Below are positions 14,970 to 22,213 of a stretch of 22,282 nucleotides of DNA, piece by piece. Origin of the DNA: Hoskinsella mucinilytica (lineage in GTDB: Bacteria > Bacillota_I > Bacilli_A > Erysipelotrichales > Erysipelotrichaceae); NCBI RefSeq assembly GCF_045223415.1, contig NZ_JBEQZJ010000051.1, positions 1-22,282 of the forward strand, read 5' to 3'. Both the position numbers and the translations under genes were made by a program. The notes beneath the pieces were generated by a model. That model did not search any database, was not told the DNA's origin, and saw only the letters and a list, made by a program, of their open reading frames with translations. Positions within the stretch are counted from its first letter, which is position 1. The number at the start of each line of letters is the position of its first letter.

Positions 14970-16139
14970 ATGGAATTTTCAAAAAGAATGAAACAACTTC
15001 ATACCTCAGTATTTAATCGCTTGGATGAAGAAAAACAACGTTTTCTTGCGCAAGGGAAAGAAGTATATGACTTTACGATAGGAAGTCCTAACATTGCGCC
15101 GAGTCAAGAAATACAACAAGCATTGATCGAAGCAGCAAAAGATCCTGTATGTTATATGTATTCTTTGCATGATACAGATGAATTTCGTCATACCATAAGA
15201 GATTGGTATCAGAATCGTTATCAGGTGACACTGGATCCTCAAACTGAAATTTTATCTTTACAAGGTTCTCAAGAAGGGTTGGCTCATATTGCTTTGGCGA
15301 TATGTGATCCTGGTGATATCGTCATGATACCAGCACCTTGTTATCCGATCTTTGCTAATGGCCCAAGAATCGCAGGAGCACAAATATATGAAATGCCAAT
15401 GGAAAAAGAACACGATTTTTTAATTCAATTTGATGAAATACCGGAAGATATCGCAGAAAAAGCAAAGATGATGATCATTTCTTATCCAAACAATCCAACC
15501 GGAGCGACTGCACCTGATGATTTTTATGAAGAATTGATTCGATTTGCAAAAGCACATGATATCATTGTGTTGCATGATACAGCCTATAGCAATTTGGTAT
15601 TCGATGGTGAAGAGGGCAAAAGCTTTTTGTTCTATGAGGGCGCAAAGGATATCGGTATTGAATTTAATTCTTTTTCAAAGACGTATGGTATGGCTGGAGC
15701 CAGAATCGGTATCTGTGTAGGTAATGCTACGATAGTAGAACAATTAAGAATATTAAAATCCAATATTGATTATGGTATGTTTTTACCGATTCAAAAGGCA
15801 GCGATTGCGGCTTTGACACAGGATCAAAGTTGTGTAGCACAAGCAAGAGAACAATATCAAAATAGAAGAGATATGCTGGTGAAAGGTTTTCGTGAAGCAG
15901 GTTGGATGGTAGATTCTCCAAAAGCAACCATGTTCATGTGGGCACAGATTCCTGATGGCTATGAGAATAGTGAGAGTTTTGCATTAGAGCTATTTCAAAA
16001 AACGGGAATTCTTGTAACACCTGGAACAGAATTTGGACGTTTGGGCGAGCGCTTTGTTCGTATTGCTTTGGTTCAAAGTGAAGAAGTTATTGAAAAAGCA
16101 ATGCAAGTCATCGGTGAAAGTGGATTCTTTCATGCGTAA
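14970..16139 (+). CDS. PLP-dependent class I aminotransferase
   Basis: A 389-residue fold-type I aminotransferase. PLP contacts are visible: N174/N175 in SYPNNPTG, D203 and Y206 in LHDTAYSNL, the Schiff-base lysine K237 in FNSFSKTYGMAGARIG with R245 behind it, and the substrate carboxylate arginine near the end in GERFVRIAL. It resembles the group of aspartate/LL-diaminopimelate-like aminotransferases; the true amino donor cannot be told. Two upstream ATGs (14952, 14964) are in frame; 14970 is preferred because of AAGAGTG 8 bases before it and because the predicted transcript begins near 14950. The S51 peptidase gene overlaps its last 8 bases, so both are translated as a unit. Confidence 0.88.
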   Translation: MEFSKRMKQLHTSVFNRLDEEKQRFLAQGKEVYDFTIGSPNIAPSQEIQQALIEAAKDPVCYMYSLHDTDEFRHTIRDWYQNRYQVTLDPQTEILSLQGSQEGLAHIALAICDPGDIVMIPAPCYPIFANGPRIAGAQIYEMPMEKEHDFLIQFDEIPEDIAEKAKMMIISYPNNPTGATAPDDFYEELIRFAKAHDIIVLHDTAYSNLVFDGEEGKSFLFYEGAKDIGIEFNSFSKTYGMAGARIGICVGNATIVEQLRILKSNIDYGMFLPIQKAAIAALTQDQSCVAQAREQYQNRRDMLVKGFREAGWMVDSPKATMFMWAQIPDGYENSESFALELFQKTGILVTPGTEFGRLGERFVRIALVQSEEVIEKAMQVIGESGFFHA

Positions 16140-16728
16140 ATGTTTTGTCGCTATTGGCGGTGGAAATGTACAGCAAAAGGAAACGTTATCGATCGATCAA
16201 AAAATCATTGAACTAAGTGGAAAATCACATCCGAAAGTTTTATTTTTTCCAACAGCCTCAAGAGATGATCAAGGTTATGGTAAACGTTTTAAACAATATT
16301 ATCGAAGTTTGGGCTGTGAGGTCGATGCCATTCGTCTGCTTCATACATTAAAGAGCCATGTTGATTTTGAGAACGAATGGTTTGCTTATGATATTTGGTA
16401 TTTTGGTGGCGGGGATACTGCTTTTTTGATGGAAACCATACGACAGATGGGAATTGATGATTTGATAGAACAGGCATATGAACAAGGAATTGTATTGGTG
16501 GGATACAGTGCAGGTGCCAATATGTTATTTTCATATGGTTATGCTGAGCAAGAAGGTAACTATGCGTTGGTTGAAGGAATTGGCTTATGTAAGAAGGTGT
16601 TTACTCCGCATTATCAAAAACGACCTTGGTTTAAGGAAGCCGTATATTCTATTTCTTTAACATCCATTGGTTGTAAGGATCAACAAGCGTATATCGAAGA
16701 AGATGAAAAAGGATATTTCTTTCCATGA
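16132..16728 (+). CDS. Peptidase S51 family protein (peptidase E-like)
   Basis: A 198-residue cytosolic protein of the S51 family, which includes peptidase E (Asp-Xaa dipeptides) and cyanophycinase. The glycine-rich start KCFVAIGGGN, the IWYFGGGDTAFLM strand-loop, the nucleophile elbow VGYSAGAN with S126, and H160 in FTPHY are present and in the family order. Length is near the usual 200-230. The ATG at 16132 overlaps the aminotransferase stop by 8 bases; the longer frame upstream runs inside the aminotransferase and is not coding. Linkage to an aminotransferase suggests that aspartyl or other amino acids released from peptides feed transamination, which is inference only. A terminator overlaps its end. 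Confidence 0.85.
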   Translation: MRKCFVAIGGGNVQQKETLSIDQKIIELSGKSHPKVLFFPTASRDDQGYGKRFKQYYRSLGCEVDAIRLLHTLKSHVDFENEWFAYDIWYFGGGDTAFLMETIRQMGIDDLIEQAYEQGIVLVGYSAGANMLFSYGYAEQEGNYALVEGIGLCKKVFTPHYQKRPWFKEAVYSISLTSIGCKDQQAYIEEDEKGYFFP

Positions 16729-16742
16729 GATATCTTTTTTTT
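16707..16742 (+). terminator. Terminator of the aminotransferase/peptidase operon
   Basis: AAGGATAT ending at 16716 pairs with ATATCTTT starting at 16730, inside and just after the last codons, followed by a long T-run. Confidence 0.75.
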
Positions 16743-16856
16743 ATAGGGAACGGGTGTAATAATCAGATGATTTGAGATAAAATGCTGTAGTAAAATATAT
16801 GATGAAGAACTTTTCTGAAAACCAGTAAAAAAATATTAAAAAATACGTTATAAAAA

Positions 16857-16885
16857 TGGAAAAAAGGGAAGAATTATTTTATAAT
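16857..16885 (+). promoter_or_regulatory. Candidate promoter of the purine permease
   Basis: TATAAT at 16880-16885 with TGGAAA 17 bases upstream. The transcript would begin near 16892 and open with a small hairpin (GTCCA, T-rich loop, TGGGC). No purine riboswitch is seen. Confidence 0.4.
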
Positions 16886-16922
16886 AAAAAAGTCCATTTT
16901 TTTGGGCAGAAAAGAGGTTATC

Positions 16923-18257
16923 ATGTTAGAGAAAGTATTTAAACTGAAAGAAAAGCATACAAATGCTAAAACTGAAATCATTGCGGGAATCACGACTTTT
17001 TTGGCAATGGCGTATATCTTGGGGGTTAATCCTAATGTACTACAAGATGCAGGTATGGATCTTTCCTCTGTCTTTATGGCAACAGCATTGTCTGCAGGTA
17101 TTGCATCTATCATCATGGGTCTAGTTGCAAATTATCCTGTTGCATTGGCACCGGGAATGGGTGTGAATGCTCTATTTGCGTATACAATTTGTGGACAAAT
17201 GGGATTTAGCTGGCAAGCAGCATTGGCAGGTGTTTTTATATCCGGTGTTATTTTTATCGTAATTTCTGTAACAGGTATTCGTAAGATGATCATCAACTCT
17301 ATACCAAAACAGTTGAAAATGGCAATTGGTGCAGGAATAGGATTTTTTATCGCTTTTGTTGGTTTAAAAAATGCAGGTATCGTTGTTGCAAGCGAGGCAA
17401 CTGGTGTTGCTTTAGGTAATGTGAGTGAGCCAACTGTACTTTTAGCAATCTTCGGTATCCTGATCACGATTTTCCTAGTGATAAAAAAGGTACCAGCAGC
17501 AGTGTTCATCGGTATGGTGATTACCGCAATCGTTGGTATTATTTGTGGAACAGCATTCGGTATGGAGGGCATGCCAACACTTCCATCAAGTTTATTGGAA
17601 ACAAATTTTGAAATGAATGCGACAGGTAGCTTTATGGAAGGCTTTGGGCAGTTGTTTTCAGATCCTGTAAAAGCTTTTGTTGCAATCTTCTCTTTCTTAT
17701 TTGTGGATTTCTTTGATACAGCTGGTACTTTAGTGGCGATTGCAAATAAAATTGGTCTTGTGAATGAGCAAGGTGAATTAGAAAATGTGGAACGCGCTTT
17801 GGTTGCGGATGCACTAGGAACAGTAGCTGGTGCTGCTTTAGGTACTTCTACGGTTACTTCTTTCGTTGAATCATCTTCAGGAGTCGGTGTTGGTGGACGT
17901 ACAGGATTGACTGCATGTACAACAGGTATGTTATTCTTTATTTCAGTACTTTTCGCTCCATTGGTATTATCGGCAGTAACCAATGCGGTAACAGCTCCTG
18001 CTTTGGTTGTTGTAGGTATTATGATGGCACAGCAATTAAAAGAAATCGATTGGGATGATATGGTCTACGCTACTGCTGGCTTTATTACCGTTGTAGCGAT
18101 GATTCTGACTTATTCTATTTCTAATGGAATCGCATTTGGATTTATTGCTTATACCGTAGCGATGTGTGCTGCTGGTAAAGCAAAGGAAGTACATATTACG
18201 GTATGGTTGTTGATGGTGATTTTTGTGGTTTATTTTGCATTACCTCAATTCATGTAA
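16923..18257 (+). CDS. NCS2 family purine permease (AzgA/PbuG-like)
   Basis: A 444-residue polytopic membrane protein of the AzgA-like branch of NCS2 transporters, which import hypoxanthine, guanine or adenine with protons. Signature stretches are TEIIAGITTFLAMAYILGVNPNVL at the N-terminus, ALAPGMGVNALFAY (helix 3), LFVDFFDTAGTLVAIANKIG (helix 8) and ALGTSTVTSFVESSSGVGVGGRTGLTA (helix 10), which carries the substrate-contact glutamate. The total of about 12-14 hydrophobic segments fits the fold. The start at 16923 follows AGAGGTTAT; the longer frame from 16902 lacks a ribosome site. guaA follows after 101 bases, so purine uptake and GMP synthesis are neighbours, although a promoter seems to lie between them. 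Confidence 0.9.
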   Translation: MLEKVFKLKEKHTNAKTEIIAGITTFLAMAYILGVNPNVLQDAGMDLSSVFMATALSAGIASIIMGLVANYPVALAPGMGVNALFAYTICGQMGFSWQAALAGVFISGVIFIVISVTGIRKMIINSIPKQLKMAIGAGIGFFIAFVGLKNAGIVVASEATGVALGNVSEPTVLLAIFGILITIFLVIKKVPAAVFIGMVITAIVGIICGTAFGMEGMPTLPSSLLETNFEMNATGSFMEGFGQLFSDPVKAFVAIFSFLFVDFFDTAGTLVAIANKIGLVNEQGELENVERALVADALGTVAGAALGTSTVTSFVESSSGVGVGGRTGLTACTTGMLFFISVLFAPLVLSAVTNAVTAPALVVVGIMMAQQLKEIDWDDMVYATAGFITVVAMILTYSISNGIAFGFIAYTVAMCAAGKAKEVHITVWLLMVIFVVYFALPQFM

Positions 18258-18264
18258 AAAAATA

Positions 18265-18293
18265 TTTAAAATTAAAGAAAAAAATGATATGAT
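18265..18293 (+). promoter_or_regulatory. Candidate promoter of guaA
   Basis: TTTAAA (18265-18270) and TATGAT (18288-18293) are 17 bases apart. Transcription would begin near 18300, directly before the hairpin at 18303. Confidence 0.45.
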
Positions 18294-18302
18294 AGGTACG
18301 CA

Positions 18303-18337
18303 AAACCGATACTGATGTTTGTATAAGGTATCGGTTT
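18303..18337 (+). promoter_or_regulatory. Strong leader hairpin before guaA
   Basis: AAACCGATAC at 18303-18312 and GTATCGGTTT at 18328-18337 form ten perfect base pairs with a 15-base loop. No T-run follows (CTTAG), so it is a poor terminator. It ends 8 bases before AAGGAGG of guaA. It may stabilise the 5' end, act in attenuation, or end the permease transcript inefficiently. Confidence 0.5.
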
Positions 18338-18358
18338 CTTAGTTGAAGGAGGATGTAA

Positions 18359-19900
18359 ATGGCTGATAAAATTATCGTATTGGACTTTGGTAGCCAGTAT
18401 AACCAGTTAATTGCTCGTCGTATTCGTGAATTTGGTGTGTATTCAGAGCTTCATGCCAACACGATGACATTAGAGGAAATCAAAGCCTTAGGTGATGTTA
18501 AAGGAATCATCTTCAGTGGTGGTCCTAATAGTGTATATGACGAAGATGCGTTTAAATGTGATCCTGCAATCTTTGAAAGCGGACTTCCGATTTTGGGAAT
18601 CTGTTATGGTATGCAGATGACACATTATATGAATGGTGGTAGTGTAAAGGCTTGTGAAGCGAAAGAGTATGGTCGTACAGAAATTACGATAGATACGGAT
18701 TCCTTGTTGTTTAAGGGTTTACCAAGAAAACAAATCGTATGGATGAGTCATGGCGATCAGGTGGATGCTTTAGCGGATGGTTTTGTTAAGGATGCATTTA
18801 GTGATACTTGTACGTTTGCGGCTACGAGCAATGTGGAAAAAAATATATATACGTTACAGTTTCATCCAGAGGTTCGTCATACTGATTATGGAAATGACAT
18901 TTTGCGTAACTTTGTGTTTGAAGTTTGTCATGCTGAAAATAATTGGTCCATGCATAACTTTATTGAAATGGAGATTGAAAAAATTCGGGCAACAGTTGGA
19001 AACGACAAGGTTCTGCTTGGATTAAGTGGTGGTGTGGATTCTTCTGTTGTTGCGGCTTTGTTGCATAAAGCGATTGGGGATCAGTTGATCTGCATGTTTA
19101 TTGATCATGGATTGCTTCGTAAGGGCGAAGGTGAAAGTGTTATGGAAACCTTTGGTCGTGAAATGAACATTAATCTTGTGAAAATTGATGCAAAGGAACG
19201 GTTCTTAAGTAAGCTTGCTGGGGTGAGTGATCCTGAGCAGAAGCGTAAAATCATTGGAAATGAATTTGTTTACACCTTTGATGAAGAAGTGAAAAAGTTG
19301 ACTAGTGGCGAGGATATCAAGTGGTTAGCGCAAGGAACTTTGTATACTGATGTGATCGAGTCAGGGACTAAAACAGCGCAAACGATCAAATCTCATCACA
19401 ATGTCGGTGGATTGCCTGAGGATATGCAGTTCCAGTTGATAGAGCCATTGAATACCTTGTTTAAGGATGAGGTGCGTGCTCTTGGTACAGAGCTTGGGTT
19501 GCCGGATGAAATGGTTTGGAGACAGCCATTCCCAGGTCCTGGATTGGGTATTCGTATTTTAAGCGATATTACTGAGGAAAAGTTGGAAATCGTTCGTGAG
19601 TCTGATTATATTTTGCGTGAAGAAATACGTAAAGCAGGTTTGGAAAGAGATATTTGGCAGTATTTCACAGCGTTGACCAATATGCGTTCCGTTGGTGTTA
19701 TGGGTGATCAAAGAACCTATGATTATGCTGTAGCGATTCGTGCGGTAACGTCAATTGATGGTATGACTGCGGATTGGGCGCAGATTCCTTATGATGTGTT
19801 AGGTGTTATTTCTAGCAGAATCGTAAATGAAGTAGCGCATGTGAATAGAGTGCTGTTGGATATTACGAGCAAGCCGCCGGGAACGATTGAGTTTGAATAG
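18359..19900 (+). CDS. guaA: GMP synthase (glutamine-hydrolysing)
   Basis: A 513-residue enzyme that converts XMP to GMP with ATP and glutamine, the last step of guanine nucleotide synthesis. The class I glutaminase domain (about 1-195) has the nucleophile C82 in GICYGMQ and H169/E171 in FHPEV. The ATP-pyrophosphatase domain follows with the P-loop LSGGVDSS (222-229), and the dimerisation domain ends in ITSKPPGTIEFE. Most GuaA proteins end in a form of TIEWE, so the Phe here is a small deviation at the very 3' end. AAGGAGG at 18346-18352 precedes the ATG. The 3' end is a recognised insertion hotspot for genomic islands, and mobile-element genes start right behind this gene. Confidence 0.97.
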   Translation: MADKIIVLDFGSQYNQLIARRIREFGVYSELHANTMTLEEIKALGDVKGIIFSGGPNSVYDEDAFKCDPAIFESGLPILGICYGMQMTHYMNGGSVKACEAKEYGRTEITIDTDSLLFKGLPRKQIVWMSHGDQVDALADGFVKDAFSDTCTFAATSNVEKNIYTLQFHPEVRHTDYGNDILRNFVFEVCHAENNWSMHNFIEMEIEKIRATVGNDKVLLGLSGGVDSSVVAALLHKAIGDQLICMFIDHGLLRKGEGESVMETFGREMNINLVKIDAKERFLSKLAGVSDPEQKRKIIGNEFVYTFDEEVKKLTSGEDIKWLAQGTLYTDVIESGTKTAQTIKSHHNVGGLPEDMQFQLIEPLNTLFKDEVRALGTELGLPDEMVWRQPFPGPGLGIRILSDITEEKLEIVRESDYILREEIRKAGLERDIWQYFTALTNMRSVGVMGDQRTYDYAVAIRAVTSIDGMTADWAQIPYDVLGVISSRIVNEVAHVNRVLLDITSKPPGTIEFE

Positions 19901-19911
19901 TGTGTTTAACT

Positions 19912-19941
19912 AAAAAGTGCCTTTTTCAGGGCACTTTTTTG
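19912..19941 (+). terminator. Terminator of guaA
   Basis: AAAAAGTGCC at 19912-19921 pairs with GGCACTTTTT at 19930-19939, with T-run. Confidence 0.88.
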
Positions 19942-19954
19942 CGTTTTGGGGCGT

Positions 19955-19976
19955 TTTTGATACCATTTTGATACCA
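19955..19976. repeat. Tandem 11-base direct repeat at the element border
   Basis: TTTTGATACCA occurs twice in a row (19955-19965 and 19966-19976) between the guaA terminator and the repressor gene. It lies where the attachment site of an integrative element would be expected, so it may be an integrase or excisionase binding site. That role is inferred from position. Confidence 0.55.
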
Positions 19977-20003
19977 CAAGTCAAAATTGAACGATTCCTT
20001 TGA

Positions 20004-20483
20004 CTATTTTTTAGACGGTTTACGGTTTAACATTAGATCAGAGTTTTCAGGGTAATTCAATTTCCAGTTCGTATATTCTTCACTGGTCATCTCGCCATTT
20101 GCTAGCTTTGCTTTACAAGCATACCAATCATCTAGCATTTCTTTTATGCTATGGTCGTAAATGGTAGGATCGTTATCAAGACGAAGAAATGGCATACTCT
20201 CTACCTTATCAACGGTTAAGCCAAATTGTTCTTCAAACTCAAAAAGGGTAAACATGAAACCATGATGATTTTCAATATCCGGTATCTTTAAAGCTTCAGG
20301 AGAAACTTCCAATATGTGAGCAATGCCATTGATGACATCCTCTTTCGGAGTACGTTTACCTGATTCATATTGGGCGATTCTGATATCAGCATTTCTTTCG
20401 GGATAGCCTAATCTCACTCCTAGTTCTTTTTGAGTGATACCACGAAGTGTTCTTACACGTTTAATTCTTGTACCTATTGGCAT
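20004..20483 (-). CDS. XRE-family HTH repressor of the mobile element
   Basis: A 159-residue protein. An N-terminal Cro/C1-type HTH (about 3-62) reads IKRVRTLRGITQKELGVRLGY, then IAQYESGKRTPKEDVINGIAHILEV. The C-terminal 95 residues hold an extra domain with a FMFTLFEFEEQFGL strand and a DDWYACKAKLANGEMTSEEYTNWKLNYP helix, a form often seen in HTH proteins of Firmicutes mobile elements. No peptidase (LexA-type) motif is visible. The start at 20483 follows GAAAGGAG; upstream in-frame codons lack a ribosome site. An extended -10 (TGTTATAAT, minus strand, 20525-20517) lies before it. It is divergent from the mobilisation genes and probably represses them and itself. Confidence 0.87.
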   Translation of the reverse strand: MPIGTRIKRVRTLRGITQKELGVRLGYPERNADIRIAQYESGKRTPKEDVINGIAHILEVSPEALKIPDIENHHGFMFTLFEFEEQFGLTVDKVESMPFLRLDNDPTIYDHSIKEMLDDWYACKAKLANGEMTSEEYTNWKLNYPENSDLMLNRKPSKK

Positions 20484-20627
20484 GCGATTGCTCCTTTCAA
20501 TTCCTTTTTCAAACACATTATAACAAAGCAGAAAGTATTGATATTACCTACCGATATGCACATCTATTTCCATCCAAACAAGGCAAGATAGCAAATAGTT
20601 TAAATGTTGAGAGGAGAGAACTTGTTT
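20484..20627. promoter_or_regulatory. Divergent control region of the element
   Basis: A 144-base AT-rich stretch between the repressor and the RHH gene. On the minus strand an extended -10 (TGTTATAAT at 20525-20517) serves the repressor. A region with ATAT half-sites on both sides (GATATTACC around 20540, CGATATGCA around 20552) may hold operator sites. A plus-strand promoter must exist but I cannot place it well. Confidence 0.4.
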
Positions 20628-20957
20628 ATGAGTAGAAAAGTGTATGATACGCAAGGAAGGTGGCGAAACAAGATTGTCGCCTTCCGCATGTCACCTGAAG
20701 AGAATGTAATGCTTGATAAATTCGTTGCGATGTCAGGTTTGAACAAACAGGAGTATTTGATTCAAAGAGTTTTACAAAAAGATGTCATAGTAAAACCAAA
20801 TCCTTATGTTCATAAATGCTTAGCAAAGCAATTACGTTATTTTATAGATCTGTTAGAAAATCAAAACTTTAATGAGATGAGTAATGATGATCAAGAAGTC
20901 ATGAAGTATATGCTGAACATCATTTGTAAGCTAAATGGGGATGTTTTAGATGCCTGA
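20628..20957 (+). CDS. Ribbon-helix-helix mobilisation-type protein (MobC-like)
   Basis: A 109-residue basic protein. The N-terminal part RWRNKIVAFRMSPEENVMLDKFVAMSGLNKQEYLIQRVLQ has the pattern of an RHH DNA-binding fold: a short strand (KIVAFRMS) and two helices, the second ending in LIQRVLQKDV. It is of the kind found as accessory relaxosome (MobC-like) or copy-control proteins in Firmicutes elements. The rest (KCLAKQLRYFIDLLEN and a Asn/Asp-rich helix) may form a dimer or partner surface. The start at 20628 is chosen because AGAGGAGAG lies upstream, after the earlier in-frame ATG at 20604. The stop overlaps the next gene by 8 bases, so the two are made together. Confidence 0.75.
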   Translation: MSRKVYDTQGRWRNKIVAFRMSPEENVMLDKFVAMSGLNKQEYLIQRVLQKDVIVKPNPYVHKCLAKQLRYFIDLLENQNFNEMSNDDQEVMKYMLNIICKLNGDVLDA

Positions 20958-21948
20958 GTATATCAATGGTAGTGAACTTATCAATATTGCTTCAGCAGGA
21001 TGTGATGAGGTCATTCAAGATTTTCTTCCAGTTGGTGTAACGGTATTAGGGGCACCACAAAAGATTGGAAAAACATTCTTCTGTTTACAGTTAAGCAATG
21101 CAATCACAGATGAAGAAGAATTTCTTGGTCATACTGTGCAACAAGGGAGAGTGGTATATTGTGCTTTAGAAGATGCAAAGGAGAAAATAAAAAAGCGATA
21201 TGAACAATTTGGGTGTCAAGCAAGTGAACAGATAGATTTTATCTTCAACGATAGCGTTCAGAAATTTAACATTGAACATGAACTAAATCACTTCACTTCA
21301 AAATATGAAAATATACGACTCTTTGTAATAGATACTTTTGCAAAAATGAGAGATAAAAATACAGAAGCAAAATATCTTTTAGAATATGATGAAGTGTCAA
21401 AAATTCATGCTTTAGCACTAAAATATCATATAGCGATTCTTCTTGTAACACATGTCAATAAACATATTGATTATCTGAATCCTTTTGATAGCATTTATGG
21501 TAGTCGGGGAGTGACTGCAGCAGCTGATGGTATGATGATTATGCTAAAAGCGCAGAATGATTTAGGTTTAAAAAATCTGTTTGTAATTGGTAAAGATATT
21601 CAAGAAAAAAAGTTATATTTAAAACAAGATCAACATTTAAAATATACCATAATTGACGATTTTGAAGATGGTCAAGAGGATGACGAGGATATTACAAAAG
21701 TTATTCACTTTATTGTAAGAAAAAAAGAGTATTTAGGTACTCATGAAGATTTAAGTGCAATTTTGAATTTGAAAATAACAGGTCGGAAATTATCAAGCAA
21801 GATAAGAAAATATAAATTCGTGTTTGATGATAATTTCATCATAATCAAATATCCACCAAGGAAAGCAAATGCAAGATTGATTGAAATGAAGTATATTGGT
21901 AATGACGATATGACGGTAGATAATCAGCATCAAAATGATACGTCATAA
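20950..21948 (+). CDS. RepA-like AAA ATPase (RecA/DnaB-type fold, AAA_25)
   Basis: A 332-residue ATPase. Walker A is GAPQKIGKT (residues 34-42), Walker B is LFVIDTF with D128, and LLVTHVNK (about 164-171) is the sensor strand. The region SIYGSRGVTAAADGMMIM is typical of the RepA/RSF1010-like hexameric helicase group used by plasmids and mobilisable islands. After about residue 235 there is an acidic linker (EDGQEDDEDITK), then a small winged-helix-like end. The ATG overlaps the RHH gene by 8 bases (ATGCCTGA). Base use is more AT-rich than in the chromosomal genes. Likely role: helicase or loader in replication or processing of the element. Its 3' end carries part of the CGTCAT repeat cluster. 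Confidence 0.8.
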   Translation: MPEYINGSELINIASAGCDEVIQDFLPVGVTVLGAPQKIGKTFFCLQLSNAITDEEEFLGHTVQQGRVVYCALEDAKEKIKKRYEQFGCQASEQIDFIFNDSVQKFNIEHELNHFTSKYENIRLFVIDTFAKMRDKNTEAKYLLEYDEVSKIHALALKYHIAILLVTHVNKHIDYLNPFDSIYGSRGVTAAADGMMIMLKAQNDLGLKNLFVIGKDIQEKKLYLKQDQHLKYTIIDDFEDGQEDDEDITKVIHFIVRKKEYLGTHEDLSAILNLKITGRKLSSKIRKYKFVFDDNFIIIKYPPRKANARLIEMKYIGNDDMTVDNQHQNDTS

Positions 21949-21963
21949 TCGTCATACCGTCAT
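21902..21963. repeat. Iteron-like cluster of ATGACG/CGTCAT repeats
   Basis: Five copies of one 6-base word occur in 62 bases. ATGACG lies at 21902 and 21910; CGTCAT lies at 21941, 21950 and 21958. Steps within each group are 8-9 bases and the two groups are inverted to each other; ATGACGGTA at 21910-21918 and a TACCGTCAT in the other group can pair. The cluster spans the end of the ATPase gene. Such arrays are typical of Rep or accessory protein binding sites near an origin. Confidence 0.6.
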
Positions 21964-22009
21964 GATGATAAGAAAACAAAAATGAGTGATTACTGTATTA
22001 GCAAGCAAC

Positions 22010-22060
22010 GTAAGTTGGGGACAACTTACCCTAAATTTAGGGTGCCCCTAATACCCCAAC
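22010..22060. other. Nested palindromes resembling an oriT or origin
   Basis: Three inverted repeats are packed into 51 bases. GTAAGTTG (22010-22017) pairs with CAACTTAC (22022-22029) around GGGA. ACCCTAAATTTAGGGT (22028-22043) is a perfect 16-base palindrome. GTTGGGG (22014-22020) can also pair with CCCCAAC (22054-22060). No T-run follows. In mobilisable elements such a structure just before small mobilisation genes is usually the transfer origin. That label is inferred. Confidence 0.5.
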
Positions 22061-22080
22061 GAAAGGAGAAGAATCATCAT

Positions 22081-22185
22081 ATGAGTAAAAAAAAGGAAAT
22101 AAAAATTTGTTTAAATGATAGTGAATTAGCATTATTAAAAGTTATGTTACAAAGGCAGGTTATACTAGCCGAGAAAAATATATAA
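22081..22185 (+). CDS. Small basic protein, possible RHH/mobilisation fragment
   Basis: A 34-residue open frame starting MSKKKEIKICLNDSELALLK. The IKICLNDSELALLK stretch resembles the strand and first helix of an RHH fold, as in MobC-like proteins, but a second helix is missing, so it may be a truncated gene or a true micro-protein. GAAAGGAG lies upstream with a rather long spacing of 12 bases. An in-frame ATG at 21982 would extend it through the palindromes but has no ribosome site. I cannot assign a function. Confidence 0.4.
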   Translation: MSKKKEIKICLNDSELALLKVMLQRQVILAEKNI

Positions 22186-22213
22186 GAACAGTTCTATTGA
22201 ATGGAGTATAAAG

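Noticed and set aside
16033..16131. N-terminal extension of the S51 peptidase
   Set aside because: It lies wholly inside the aminotransferase gene in another frame, and the family begins at KCFVAIGGG, so the ATG at 16132 is used.
17132..17983. A long minus-strand open frame of 283 codons across the permease gene
   Set aside because: It is antisense to a well-supported NCS2 transporter, is rich in Pro, Thr and Lys as expected for a shadow frame, and has no ribosome site.
16741..18358. Purine riboswitch before the NCS2 permease or guaA
   Set aside because: The conserved core of the purine aptamer is not found in either leader; only simple hairpins are seen.
19881..19996. GAACGATT repeated at 19881 in guaA and at 19989, followed by loosely similar bases, as an attachment-site pair
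   Set aside because: Only eight bases match exactly and both copies lie on the same side of the element, so chance is more likely. The real second copy should lie beyond the window.
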